From assembly GCA_963846635.1 (NCBI GenBank), contig CAWJXM010000054.1, forward strand, positions 124,001-188,000: a DNA stretch of 64,000 nucleotides. Direction: 5' to 3'. The DNA comes from AP-15 sp963846635 (GTDB taxonomy: Bacteria > Pseudomonadota > Alphaproteobacteria > ATCC43930 > CGMCC-115725). Position numbers and translations under genes: made by a program. A model generated the notes under the pieces. The model was given only the letters and a program-made list of their open reading frames with translations, did no database searches and was not told the origin of the DNA. Shown here in pieces: positions 16,823-25,665 of the stretch (position 1 is its first letter; each line of letters begins with the position of its first letter).

Positions 16823-17236
16823 ATGTCGGGTAGTTTGAGCAAAGTCACGCTGATCGGAAATCTCGGCAAGGATCCGGAAATTCGCAGCTTTCAAAACGGC
16901 GGGCGCACCGCGCATTTCTCGATCGCCACAACCGAGAACTGGAAGGACAAGCAGAGCGGCGAGCGCAAGGAACACACCGAATGGCACCAGGTCGCCATCA
17001 TGAGCGACGGACTCGTCACCGTCGCCGAGAAGTATCTCAAGAAAGGCAGCAAGGTTTACATCGAGGGCAAGCTCGAAACCCGCAAAAGGACCGATAAGGA
17101 CAATCAAGAGCGATACACGACTGAAGTCGTGCTCTGCCCCTACCCCGGCGAATTGATCACGCTCGACGGCCGCAAGGGCAAGCCCGGCGATATCGGCACC
17201 GCCGGCCAGCCTGAAGTGCACGAAGCCGCAGCGTAA
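16823..17236 (+). CDS. ssb: Single-stranded DNA-binding protein (copy 2)
   Basis: 137 residues: SLSKVTLIGNLGKDPEIRSF, then the OB-fold core with WHQVAIMSDGLVTVAEKYL and GSKVYIEGKLETRK. Ribosome site AAGAGGAG 10 bp before ATG. The tail (GDIGTAGQPEVHEAAA) is short and has no acidic tip. Nearest in sequence to copy 3 at 32.7 kb. Probably coats plasmid ssDNA during replication or transfer. Confidence 0.9.
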   Translation: MSGSLSKVTLIGNLGKDPEIRSFQNGGRTAHFSIATTENWKDKQSGERKEHTEWHQVAIMSDGLVTVAEKYLKKGSKVYIEGKLETRKRTDKDNQERYTTEVVLCPYPGELITLDGRKGKPGDIGTAGQPEVHEAAA

Positions 17237-17252
17237 CTTAACATCATTCGCG

Positions 17253-17717
17253 TTACTTGACCGACGCGTCGTCGCGTTCGTAATCCGGTTCGCGGTTGGC
17301 ATCGGGTGCCGTCGGCGGGGACCCGGCGGGCGGCGTCGGCACAAGACCAGCGACGCATTCGACAAACTGCCGCGCCCTGTCGACGGCCTCGCGAGCCCTC
17401 TCGACGGAGATGTGAGAACCAGGGCCGGTTTCATAATCGGCAATCGCTTTGAGATCGTACGTGCGTCCAAGGAAGGCGCGAATTTGATCGTCAACGCGCG
17501 GATCGTTTCTCACTAACCGACGAAACTCTCCCTGCAAACCGCCATGGCTTTTGTAGATGCGCCCAGTGGTTTCGAAGATGAGAGCCTGCGCAGCATGAAA
17601 CCCGGCCAGGTATGCGGTGCGGCCGGCGGCTTCATAAAGACCACTGTCGAAAATCGTCTCGGCCTGGTCGAGAAGCTCCCGCGCTTTGTCGAGATAAGCG
17701 CTGGTTTGCTCCTTCAC
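17253..17717 (-). CDS. HEPN-domain protein (toxin partner of MNT antitoxin)
   Basis: 154 residues. Helical HEPN fold: YLDKARELLDQAETIFDSGL, YEAAGRTAYLAGFHAAQALI, then YDLKAIADYET near residue 95; the last ~40 residues are disordered. HEPN toxins of this arrangement are RNases silenced by nucleotidyl-transfer from the MNT partner. The ATG overlaps the stop of the MNT gene (ATGA), with the antitoxin first. Probably a plasmid-stability module. A classical Rx4-6H motif is not obvious, so activity is uncertain. Confidence 0.75.
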   Translation of the reverse strand: MKEQTSAYLDKARELLDQAETIFDSGLYEAAGRTAYLAGFHAAQALIFETTGRIYKSHGGLQGEFRRLVRNDPRVDDQIRAFLGRTYDLKAIADYETGPGSHISVERAREAVDRARQFVECVAGLVPTPPAGSPPTAPDANREPDYERDDASVK

Positions 17718-18031
17718 AGATCGACGCCCTCCGCCCGGATCGCGTACATCAGCGGCATGCGCGGATCATTGTAGAAGCCAGCCGGATAGACCATTGCGTG
17801 AATGAATGCCCCGGTTTCGTCGAGAATGACGCTGCTGAGATCGGCTAGCCGGTATAGTTCGGCGATGCGGTCGGGCATGTCGCGCAGAAACACCGCGACG
17901 TCATAGTCGGAATCCTCCCGCGCATCGCCACGGGCGCGCGAGCCATACAACATCACGCGCTCGAGCCGCTGGCCGTAAATTTCGTCCAGCGTAGCGCGAA
18001 AGCGTTTCAAGATCGGATCATCAGATCGCAT
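17714..18031 (-). CDS. MNT-type nucleotidyltransferase (antitoxin)
   Basis: 105 residues with the minimal nucleotidyltransferase signature: VMLYGSRARGDAREDSDYDV (GSxxxG and DxD) at about residues 27-46. MNT antitoxins modify (AMPylate) the HEPN toxin. First gene of the pair. The upstream region is AT-rich (TATAATATTCTACC) and probably holds the promoter. Confidence 0.8.
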   Translation of the reverse strand: MRSDDPILKRFRATLDEIYGQRLERVMLYGSRARGDAREDSDYDVAVFLRDMPDRIAELYRLADLSSVILDETGAFIHAMVYPAGFYNDPRMPLMYAIRAEGVDL

Positions 18032-18239
18032 TATAATATTCTACCACACACGTTGTTAATAACAATTACATGTCGTAGATATTCGCCCGGCATCACCGTA
18101 GGCAGCAATCGCCCGTCAGGCCTGTTTGAGCTCGATCGTGCGGCGCTTTCATTTCGCCATCCCGTGACGTAGGTGCAACATATAGAAAAATAGGCGTCTT
18201 ACGGTCCAACGGCGGCAGTTGGCAACATTGACCGCGCAA

Positions 18240-18302
18240 TCGCAAAAGTGCAATTGTGCTGTCGTGCAGTTGTGCACAAAGGCACAACGGAGGGGGTGCA
18301 CA
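18240..18302. repeat. TGTGCA-type repeats upstream of parA (cassette 2)
   Basis: Words AAGTGCAATTGTGC, GTGCAGTTGTGCACAAAGGC and GGTGCAC cluster directly before the second parA. The same words recur at 18934-18978, 19028-19060 and 19389-19537. Likely operator/centromere sites for the RHH partner protein. Confidence 0.6.
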
Positions 18303-19025
18303 GTGAACCAGGACATGAGAATCGTTGCCGTCGCGATCAATAAAGGCGGCGTTGGAAAAACCACCGCCAGCAAAAGTCTTTCCACCGCTGCAGTGGCGGC
18401 GGGCTACAACGTGCTGTTGCTCGATATGGATAGCCAGGAAAACTCCCGGAAATGGGGAACCCGCCGCAAAGAACGAAATCCCTACAAAATCCTGCCGCTC
18501 GTCAAATTCACGACCGAGAGCAGCCTGCCTGATGAGCTCGAACAGGCCAAACGTGCCGGCTGCGATCTTGTGATGATCGATACACCGCCCGGGCGTAGCC
18601 CCGAATCCGTCGCCGCCGTCGAATTTGCCGATCTCGTGCTGATCCCCGTTGAAGCGGACGATCAGGATTCCTTCGACGGCATTCCGAAAACGGCCCGGCT
18701 GGCGCGCTCGAGCGACACGCCCGCCTTCGGCATTTTGAACAAAGCGACACCCAATAGCCGCGGTCAGATCGAGACCGCCCGGCTGGTGTTCGAAGCAGCC
18801 AATGTGCCCATGTCGCCGGTTGTGCTTCACCGGTACAAGGAGCATCGGGATGCCAACCCTAAGGGTCTCACGGCGCAGGAATTAGTGCCGAACAGCATTG
18901 CATCCAAGGAAATCAGCGCTTTGTGGGAATGGCTTTGTGCACAATTGCAAATGGGCAATAATGCACAGGTGCAATCAAGCGCATCTACAGAAATGCAACC
19001 GCGCACTGCCACACAATCGAACTGA
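18303..19025 (+). CDS. parA: ParA-family partition ATPase (second copy)
   Basis: 240 residues from GTG at 18303, which sits 6 bp after GGAGGGGG; the in-frame ATG at 18315 (MRIVAVAINKGGVGKTTASK) is 18 bp away. Deviant Walker A NKGGVGKTTASKSL, LLLDMDSQENS, Walker B VMIDTPPGRS. No HTH, so a type Ib partition ATPase. Only remotely similar to the first ParA, and its iterons are a different word, so the two cassettes should be compatible. The last ~25 codons overlap TGCACA repeats. Confidence 0.85.
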   Translation: MNQDMRIVAVAINKGGVGKTTASKSLSTAAVAAGYNVLLLDMDSQENSRKWGTRRKERNPYKILPLVKFTTESSLPDELEQAKRAGCDLVMIDTPPGRSPESVAAVEFADLVLIPVEADDQDSFDGIPKTARLARSSDTPAFGILNKATPNSRGQIETARLVFEAANVPMSPVVLHRYKEHRDANPKGLTAQELVPNSIASKEISALWEWLCAQLQMGNNAQVQSSASTEMQPRTATQSN

Positions 19026-19068
19026 CGGTGCACATTGGCAAACTTGCACATTTGCACAGGAGAACGGC

Positions 19069-19374
19069 ATGAAATCAGATCGCAGCGCGGATTTTATCCG
19101 CAATATGACCGCGGAGGCGGAAGCAGAACCAGAGGCTCCGGTCAGCGCCCCAGCGGCCACTGCGTGCCGGAAGGTGGTTGATCAAGCTCCACCGCCGGCT
19201 TCGACCCCGCGAACCGGCCTGAAGCATATCGGCGGCTATTTCACCAGAGAGACCGTTGAGAAAGTGGCTTTGCTGCGAGTGCGCCTCAACCTCGACAATT
19301 CAGAACTGCTCAAGCGAGCCATCGACGAACTCTACGCCAGGCACCATGCCAATCGAGCTTTTGGCGACGCCTAA
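19069..19374 (+). CDS. Small RHH partition partner of ParA (cassette 2), 101 aa
   Basis: ATG with AGGAG 7 bp upstream. N-terminal half disordered, rich in Ala/Pro/Glu; C-terminal half GGYFTRETVEKVALLRVRLN, then LDNSELLKRAIDELYARH is a good ribbon-helix-helix segment. Organisation as in cassette 1. Likely binds the surrounding TGTGCA repeats. Confidence 0.65.
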   Translation: MKSDRSADFIRNMTAEAEAEPEAPVSAPAATACRKVVDQAPPPASTPRTGLKHIGGYFTRETVEKVALLRVRLNLDNSELLKRAIDELYARHHANRAFGDA

Positions 19375-19384
19375 TCAAGTGAAC

Positions 19385-19540
19385 TAGAATGCACAAATGC
19401 AATTGTGCACAGGTGCACAAATAAACCATGTGCACAATCATAAGAGTGTGGGCCAATCGCATTGCCATGCACGATCGGCGAAGTTGCGATCGTGTATACA
19501 GTTGCCATTGTGCATTTGTGCACAATGGCACGCTTGAACA
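19385..19540. repeat. TGTGCAC iteron cluster downstream of partition cassette 2
   Basis: At least six copies of TGTGCA/TGCACA words in 156 bp, including ATGCAATTGTGCACAGG, CATGTGCACAATC and CATTTGTGCACAATGGC. No gene fits inside. Candidate centromere (parS/parC-like) site. Confidence 0.6.
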
Positions 19541-19555
19541 ATCGATCACAGTTTA

Positions 19556-20663
19556 TCAAGCCAATGCAAATGCCCGCCACGAGGCCCGTCCGGTCGCTTC
19601 TCGCACAACGCCGGCTGCCATCAATTGCCCCAGTAACCCCAGCGCCGCCCTCGGCGTGACTTGGATCGATTTGGCCAAGGAGACAGCGGTCACCACCGGC
19701 GCCCGCATTACCGCATCGAGAGCATCCGGCAGCCGGGAACGCGCGGTTTTTTGAAGATCCATGCGCTTTTTCTCGGCCTCCAGCAGCCGTGCCAGCTCGT
19801 GCAAGCCAATCTGCGCTGCGGACGTCACGCATTCGAGAAATTGCGCCATCCAATCAAGGCCGGTTTTCAGGCCCAGCCGGTGATGATACTGCTCGGGCGC
19901 TGACCAAAAGGGCAGGGGGATCAGCGCATTGCGGTTCTCATCGCACCATAAGCAGACGCCAAGGAACATCCCGTCTGGATCTTTATCCCTGACGCCAGGC
20001 TGGCACATCCAGTCGATGGATGCGCGGCCAACGCGGATCAAATCCGGCCCCTGTTCACGCCCGTAAACCCCGGCCAGCCAATCCTCGATCACACCGTCTT
20101 CGGAGCGTCCATAACCCAATGATTTCAAGGTCTTGAGGACCGCCTCAGCATCGGCTAATGGGCGCCAGGTGCGCAATTCACCGAGCCTGCGCCACATCCG
20201 CGCAAGAGTCAGCGCCCGGTTAGCGGCGGTATCGAGGCCGATCGCGCCGGTCGCCACCACGTTCTCAAGATCGGCATGCTGCGCCACTGTTGCCGGCAAT
20301 ACAGTCGCCAGCCGGTCGCCACGGGCAGCTGGGCCATAGGACATCACCAACCCATAATCCCGCAGTGCCAGATCTTTAGGGTGGATCCAGACGGAGGCAT
20401 GACTTAGCCAGCCTGCCGCTTCGAGATATGACAGGCGCGCGCGCAGCCCTTCTATGACCACTGGCGAAGACATCTCCGCCTTTGCCTCAAGGCGCGCCAA
20501 GGCATCCTGGGCGCGGGCGAGGGGGGGTCAGCAGAGGATGGTGGTAATCGGGCTCGGCGAACGGTTTTCGCGACCGTGGGCGCCCAGGAGGATCAAGCTC
20601 ATCCTCGGTTTCCCACACCGGCCGAAACCAGTCTTTCTCGTCGTCTTCCAACCCGTCTGACAT
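19556..20663 (-). pseudogene. DUF1612/HTH protein (RHE_PE00001 type), frameshifted near its N-terminus
   Basis: Starts at ATG 20663 (MSDGLEDDEKDWFRPVWETE) and continues to PDYHHPLLTP, then a run of seven G on the plus strand (20521-20527) throws it out of frame. With six G the reading continues as LARAQDALARLEAKAEMSSP into the long downstream frame (314 residues from a TTG at 20500). The body matches the DUF1612 family (WIHPKDLALRDYGLV, ANRALTLARMWRRLGELRTW), and the C-terminal HTH is APVVTAVSLAKSIQVTPRAA. Such proteins are common beside Rhizobiales replicons and probably regulate them. A recent indel, homopolymer variation or assembly error are all possible. Confidence 0.7.
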
Positions 20664-20770
20664 TTTGCGCCAAAATTCTAAGTAACTGATTTAGCATATA
20701 TCATAGACCAGTTTTGGAAGGAAAACGGCGGTTTCATTCGGTACGCCCGACAGATAAAAAACAGGTTATT

Positions 20771-21040
20771 TCAAACGTGCGCCGGGGAATGCCCACCCTT
20801 TTCGATCTCATGGAGCCGCTGCGTATGCTGGTCAACCGCAATGGCAACTGTTCGGACATCGGCTCGCAGGTTGCGTACATCGATCCGCATTTCCCCGATC
20901 TCCTGGGCAATGTCGTCAATCCGCTTGCGCATGGAAACCATGTACTCTGCCAGCGTGCCGATCTTGACGCCGGTCGCGCGCTGCCCAGCCTGCACTTCTT
21001 CTAGCCGCTTCCAGATCATATCGAGAGAAACCTCGCCCAT
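20771..21040 (-). CDS. Small coiled-coil protein, 89 aa
   Basis: Heptad-like helical protein (SLDMIWKRLEEVQAGQRATG, IDDIAQEIGEMRIDVRNLRA). Of a small hypothetical type common in alphaproteobacteria; function unknown. Lies between the DUF1612 gene and the first mobilisation region. Confidence 0.6.
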   Translation of the reverse strand: MGEVSLDMIWKRLEEVQAGQRATGVKIGTLAEYMVSMRKRIDDIAQEIGEMRIDVRNLRADVRTVAIAVDQHTQRLHEIEKGGHSPAHV

Positions 21041-21422
21041 GCCGCAAACATAGCACAGAATAGATTAACAACAATTATAATTTGAAGATAATCGAGCGCA
21101 GATTACTCGACTTTTCCCATGATTATTCAAGGACGTGGAGTATAACGCCGCAGCGAACAAACCGGCTTTCCCCGGCTTTCCCCGACCATGTTTCTCGCGA
21201 ATTTTCAACCATGCGCGATGCTGGTTATTGAAGCACTGTTTTGTTCATCAAGTGCGGCAAGGTTTTGATACCAGTTTTTGGCAAGAAACTCCAAAAAATA
21301 GTTCTTGAAGCGAATCCGATAGCCTGTGTAAGGCGTGGAAAGAAGAACTGAGACGTTTTGCAGCAGCGAGATAGCTAATTGTCGGACAATTAACTCCTCG
21401 TTCCCGCCAGGAGCCATTCCCC
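21041..21422. other. Gene-free region before mobC copy 1 (candidate oriT region)
   Basis: No supported gene. Contains a direct repeat CCGGCTTTCCCCGGCTTTCC near 21164 and a perfect palindrome TAATTGT-CGG-ACAATTA (21376-21392) 31 bp before the mobC ATG, a plausible MobC operator or part of oriT. Confidence 0.4.
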
Positions 21423-21854
21423 ATGGCCCGCCACAAGTGCGTTTATGACGGCGAACGCTTCACCGTCAAACGCTCGTTGAAACTGACGCCGGGCTTCGAC
21501 GCGGAACTCGAAGCGGCCGCTGCGCGCGCGGGCGCGACATGGAGCGATTTTGTCCGCGAATTGCTGAGCCATCGCCTGGGCGCACTGGCGACGGTTGCCG
21601 GCACGCGGCGCGATCCGGAGACGATCGCCATCGTCCGCGCCATGGACCGCGCTGCGTTCGAAAGCAGCGCCGTGGGCAACAATCTCAACCAGATTTCGCG
21701 CATCGGAAATACCAACGGAGAATTTGGCCCGGCTCAGGTTAGGCAGATCGAAGAGTTGATCGCGCTGCTCAGGAAAGCAGCCCAGATGCACATTGCGGCG
21801 CTCGACCTGGTGCTGGAACGGCACGCGCTCGGCCGCGCGGCCGCGGCGGCATGA
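21423..21854 (+). CDS. mobC: MobC-type relaxosome protein (copy 1)
   Basis: 143 residues. RHH N-terminus (CVYDGERFTVKRSLKLTPGF, then ATWSDFVRELLSHRL) and the MobC hallmark AVGNNLNQISRIGNT near residue 82. MobC proteins assist the relaxase at oriT. ATGA-type coupling to the relaxase gene (start 21851). Homologue at 34994 shares VKRxLxLTP and NGNNLNQIARHLN. Confidence 0.85.
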   Translation: MARHKCVYDGERFTVKRSLKLTPGFDAELEAAAARAGATWSDFVRELLSHRLGALATVAGTRRDPETIAIVRAMDRAAFESSAVGNNLNQISRIGNTNGEFGPAQVRQIEELIALLRKAAQMHIAALDLVLERHALGRAAAAA

Positions 21855-24177
21855 ACGTTCGGATCACCATCGGCAAGGGCGTCACCGGGGCGGTGCGCTA
21901 TTGCCTTGGCGAAGGCCGCCACCCGGTAACCGGAGAATTGTTGCCCAAAAGGGCCGACGGCAGCAGCCGGGTCGAATGGCTCGGCGGGACGGGTTCAGCT
22001 TCCCGATCGAGACCCTGGCCGATGTCGAACGCGCCCGGATCCTGATGGAACTGGATGCCCAGAACCAGCCGGTCCGCCGGGGCGGCTGGCGCTGCGAACA
22101 GGATTGCGTCCACCTGGTGCTGTCGTGGCGACCGGGTGAGCAGCCAACGCGGGAAGACGTGGAAGCGGCGGCGAAGGATGCGCTTGCGGCGCTCGGCATG
22201 GAGAACGCCAAGGCCTTGTTCTTCGTCCATAACGATGAGGACTATAGTCACATCCACATCGTCGCCTCGAAAATCAACCCGGCGACTGGCCGCGCCTACG
22301 ATCTCAAAGGTAATTACCTGATCCTGTCGCGCTGGGCCGAGCAGTACGAGCGCGAGCATGGCGGTGTGATCAATCTGCGCCGGGCCGATATGAACGAATT
22401 GCGCGCGGCAATCCGGGACCGTGACGCGGGCGCGGTGCTCGAATGCATGACCCGGCAGCGGCCGACGATCACCGAAGATCAGATTCGAAGGGCGCTGCAA
22501 AAAGAAATCCATGCACCGCGCGGCGCATCCCCCGAGCAAAAGCAGAGCATCGAGGTCGACCGCAGCCGGTTTCAGGCCGAGATCCTCGCCCATCCCGACG
22601 TCATCCGGCTGCGCGAGGAGACGCCGGACGGACCGATGATCCGGTACACGACGCGCGCCGTGCTGGAGGCGGAGCAGCATGTGCTGCACGCCGCTGCGGA
22701 ACTCGTAGCCGCCACCGGTCATGACGCCGGCGATGAATGTCGTGCGCAGATCGAGGGCAGCGCCAGATTTGCGACGATGACGCCGGAGCAGCTGCAGGCG
22801 TTGCGGCATGTCACGGCCGCCGGTGGGCTGGCGCTGATCGACGGGCAGGCGGGTACCGGCAAGAGTTACACGATCGCCGCGATCCGCGAGGCCTATGAGG
22901 CAGCCGGTTATCGGGTGATCGGATTGGCTCCCACCAATGCTGTCGCCGAGGACATGCGCAATGACGGTTTTGGCCATGCCGGCACGATCCATGCCGAATT
23001 GTTCGCGCTCGCCAATGGCCGCACGGCGTGGACGCGCAACACGGTCGTGATCGTCGATGAAGCCGCTATGGTGGAAACCGCGATCATGGCGCTTGTCGCC
23101 CGGTGGGCGGCCGACGCCGGCGCCAAGCTGATCCTGGCCGGCGATGACCGGCAGCTCTCGAGCATCAACCGCGGCGGCATGTTCGGGGTGCTGAAAGACC
23201 GCCATGGCGCTGCCACGCTGTCGGAGGTCAAACGCCAGTACAAGATCGACGAGCGCCGGGCCTCGGAGATGATGGCCGAAGGCAACTTTCATGACGCGCT
23301 CGGGATCTATCAGCAAAAGGGCGCCATTCATTGGACGCGCACCCAGCCCGAAGCTCGCACCATGCTGGTCGAGCAATGGGCGAAGGACAGCGCCGCGGCA
23401 CCCGATAAAAGCCGGTTTGTCTTCGCCTACACGAACAATTCGGTCCGAGACCTCAACGCCGCGTTACGCGCCGTGCGCCAGGATCGCGGCGAGCTTGGGC
23501 CCGACCGCCTGTTCGACACGGCGCATGGGCCGCTGCCTTTTGCGGCCGGCGATCGCCTCCAGTTCACCGCCTCCGACAAACCGGCCGGAATTCTGAACGG
23601 CTTCGCTGGCACCGTCGAGACGATCGATGGCATGCATCTCGCCGTGAAGCTCGACGGGCGCAAGCCAAAGATAATCCAGGTCGATGCCGCCGCCTTCACC
23701 GAATTCCGCCACGGCTATGCCGGGACCATTTACGCGGGGCAGGGGAGGACGCTGCAGCAGACCTATTTGTATCATTCGGAACATTGGCGCTCGGCGCCGA
23801 GTTATGTTGCATTGACCCGGCACAAGGAACGGACCGATCTGTTTGTCGCCCGCAATACGGCGGCCGACATTAAGCAGCTAGGAAAGCAGATGGCGCGCAT
23901 CGACGAGCGTCGCGCCGCCTCGATGTTTGAGCTCGATCAGCCCCTCGTACCGGTTGCGGCCCTGAGTGCGGCCGCGCTTTCGGCGAAATTTGCACCGGCG
24001 ATTGCGCGGCGCGAACACATGCGGCGGCCGCCGGTTGCCGAACCCGAGGAGCAAATCATCGCCCGTGCCGTCGGCGACAATTACGGCCGATGTATGCAGA
24101 CCGCTCCAGATATCGGCGGCGACCACGCTGTTCGCGGGCGCGATCGACACCGAAGTCACTCGCGCAAGGCCAGGTAG
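21851..24177 (+). pseudogene. Relaxase-helicase copy 1, frameshifted
   Basis: Starts MNVRITIGKGVTGAVRYCLG in one frame, up to the conserved GGTG at about 21991; from there the homology continues in another frame (FSFPIETLADVERARILMEL). Compared with the intact copy at 35415 (GGTGFGFEVTDAARADLARR) one base is missing at ACGGGTTCAGC. The rest is well preserved: relaxase histidine motif HNDEDYSHIHIVASKINPAT, Walker A IDGQAGTGKSYTIAA, Walker B VIVDEAAMVE, GDDRQLSSINRGGMF and YVALTRHKERTDLFVA. The frame ends at 24177, but +1 reading stays protein-like to about 24913, so a second shift is possible. The copy cannot make full-length product unless frameshifted. Confidence 0.75.
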
Positions 24178-24915
24178 GGCCGAGGCAGCCCTGCACTGGC
24201 CGGTTTCCCAGCCTCGTCATCGATCACATGACGGGCCAGGATTCGCTGCAGACGAATCACTTTCTCTGGATGTTGCGACACAGCCGACGCAATCACTTCA
24301 CCAGCCGGCGCCCGATCAACCGCGACGAAGGTTTCCACGCATCCGGCTAGGCTCGGCCGATGAACGGATTGGCAAAGCGCCCCGCGCGCCATGGATTGAA
24401 TTCGGGCCAGCCGCTCCGGCGCCATCGGCAGCATCAACTCTGGCCAAACATTCCAGCCAACCGGATCTCACCGCCGACATCAACATGCCGCCACCGGCCA
24501 TCGCGCCTCCGCCGCGGCAACAAGACTCTCCACCAAAAGGACAGACCTCGAGACCGGCGTCCCGCTCACCCAATCCGATCCGGCAACAATTTGGCGAGGC
24601 GAAGCGTAAGGTGACCCGCCGCGGCGATCAAGCCGAAGGGCCCCGGCAGCGCAAGCGAAAACAGCAGGACGACGGACGGCAGCTTTTTATCGCCGCCAAA
24701 GCGATGATCAGACGCCTGGCCCGGGCGGCGGGGTGGACCCGTCTATTTTTTGGGGAACGCGCAACTCATGCCGCGCCATCCCAGGACATGCACCTCGATC
24801 CGCGGTACGCCGGCTGGTACGCGGTGAATCTCAATTCCGGAAGCGCGATTTCCGACAATTACAATCAGAGCAATGCGAGTGGTCCGGCAGACTTTCCCTC
24901 TCTCAACCTCTAAAC
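24178..24915 (+). pseudogene. Possible out-of-frame C-terminal tail of relaxase copy 1
   Basis: Frame 2 stays open to 24913 and contains protein-like stretches, for example QLFIAAKAMIRRLARAAGWT, then RYAGWYAVNLNSGSAISDNY, preceded by a proline/arginine-rich linker of the kind seen after the helicase part in copy 2. This suggests the relaxase once continued here; direct homology to copy 2 is not obvious. Confidence 0.35.
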
Positions 24916-24974
24916 GCGTCGCTTTGACAAGCGCATGCCAAAGGCGCAGACCTGTGCCATCAAGAATACCAACA

Positions 24975-25304
24975 ATGCCAACGACTAAATCATATCCCGG
25001 ACCTACGGGTGGCAGCGGCCGTCACGCAAAGCAGCACGAACAAAAGCCAATCGTGCAGCCTGGCATTACATTAGACATCTTTACATGCAGCGATAAAATG
25101 ACCGGCGAAGATGAGATCTACCTTCTCGTCGATGAACAAGACTACGCATGGTTCGAACAACAGGCACGGCTCTGCCAGATCACGGTCGATGAATATGCCT
25201 GTGCTGCTTCAGCCGAGAAGATGAACCCGTACGGTTTCAAGTTATCGCCGGATGCTTTTTACGCGACAACCATGCCGCCCGCGATCAGGCGCACCTTGCA
25301 CTAG
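24975..25304 (+). CDS. Hypothetical protein, 109 aa
   Basis: Start at MPTTKSYPGPTGGSGRHAKQ; disordered start followed by an alpha/beta core (EDEIYLLVDEQDYAWFEQQA, then RLCQITVDEYACAA). Not recognised. Followed by two further genes in the same direction with short spacing. Confidence 0.55.
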   Translation: MPTTKSYPGPTGGSGRHAKQHEQKPIVQPGITLDIFTCSDKMTGEDEIYLLVDEQDYAWFEQQARLCQITVDEYACAASAEKMNPYGFKLSPDAFYATTMPPAIRRTLH

Positions 25305-25317
25305 AAACGGAGGATCC

Positions 25318-25665
25318 ATGGAGGCCGACAATCAGCAACCACCGCCAACTCATACGGCCTACGCTTTCAGTCGCTCACCGGACGACCCGCCGGAAAGGGT
25401 CATGCTCGGCCCCATAACCCTATTGGAAAACGGACACATCATGGGCCGTTTCCCCAGCGTGCCGACCGGGCATTGGGGGTGGCGATGGTACGCAGTGCCG
25501 ATTGGCGAAACGCCACCGCCTTTGCCGCAGGAGCGCTCGCCGAAAAGGCCGGCGCAGCAATCCAAGGCGGCGCCGGACAAGCCGGTGCAGAAATCCCAGC
25601 CGCTGCCCGGCGAGGAGGAGGACGGACCGCAGGGATTTTTCAGCGGCGACGATGACAACCGATGA
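25318..25665 (+). CDS. Hypothetical protein, 115 aa
   Basis: Start at MEADNQQPP with CGGAGG 5 bp upstream. A central HIMGRFPSVPTGHWGWRWYA segment is the only ordered-looking part; the C-terminal half is Pro/Lys/Glu-rich. Overlaps the next gene by ATGA. Not recognised. Confidence 0.55.
   Translation: MEADNQQPPPTHTAYAFSRSPDDPPERVMLGPITLLENGHIMGRFPSVPTGHWGWRWYAVPIGETPPPLPQERSPKRPAQQSKAAPDKPVQKSQPLPGEEEDGPQGFFSGDDDNR

Noticed and set aside
21898..23376. 492-codon minus-strand frame over relaxase copy 1
   Set aside because: Shadow of the helicase-coding strand, same reasoning.
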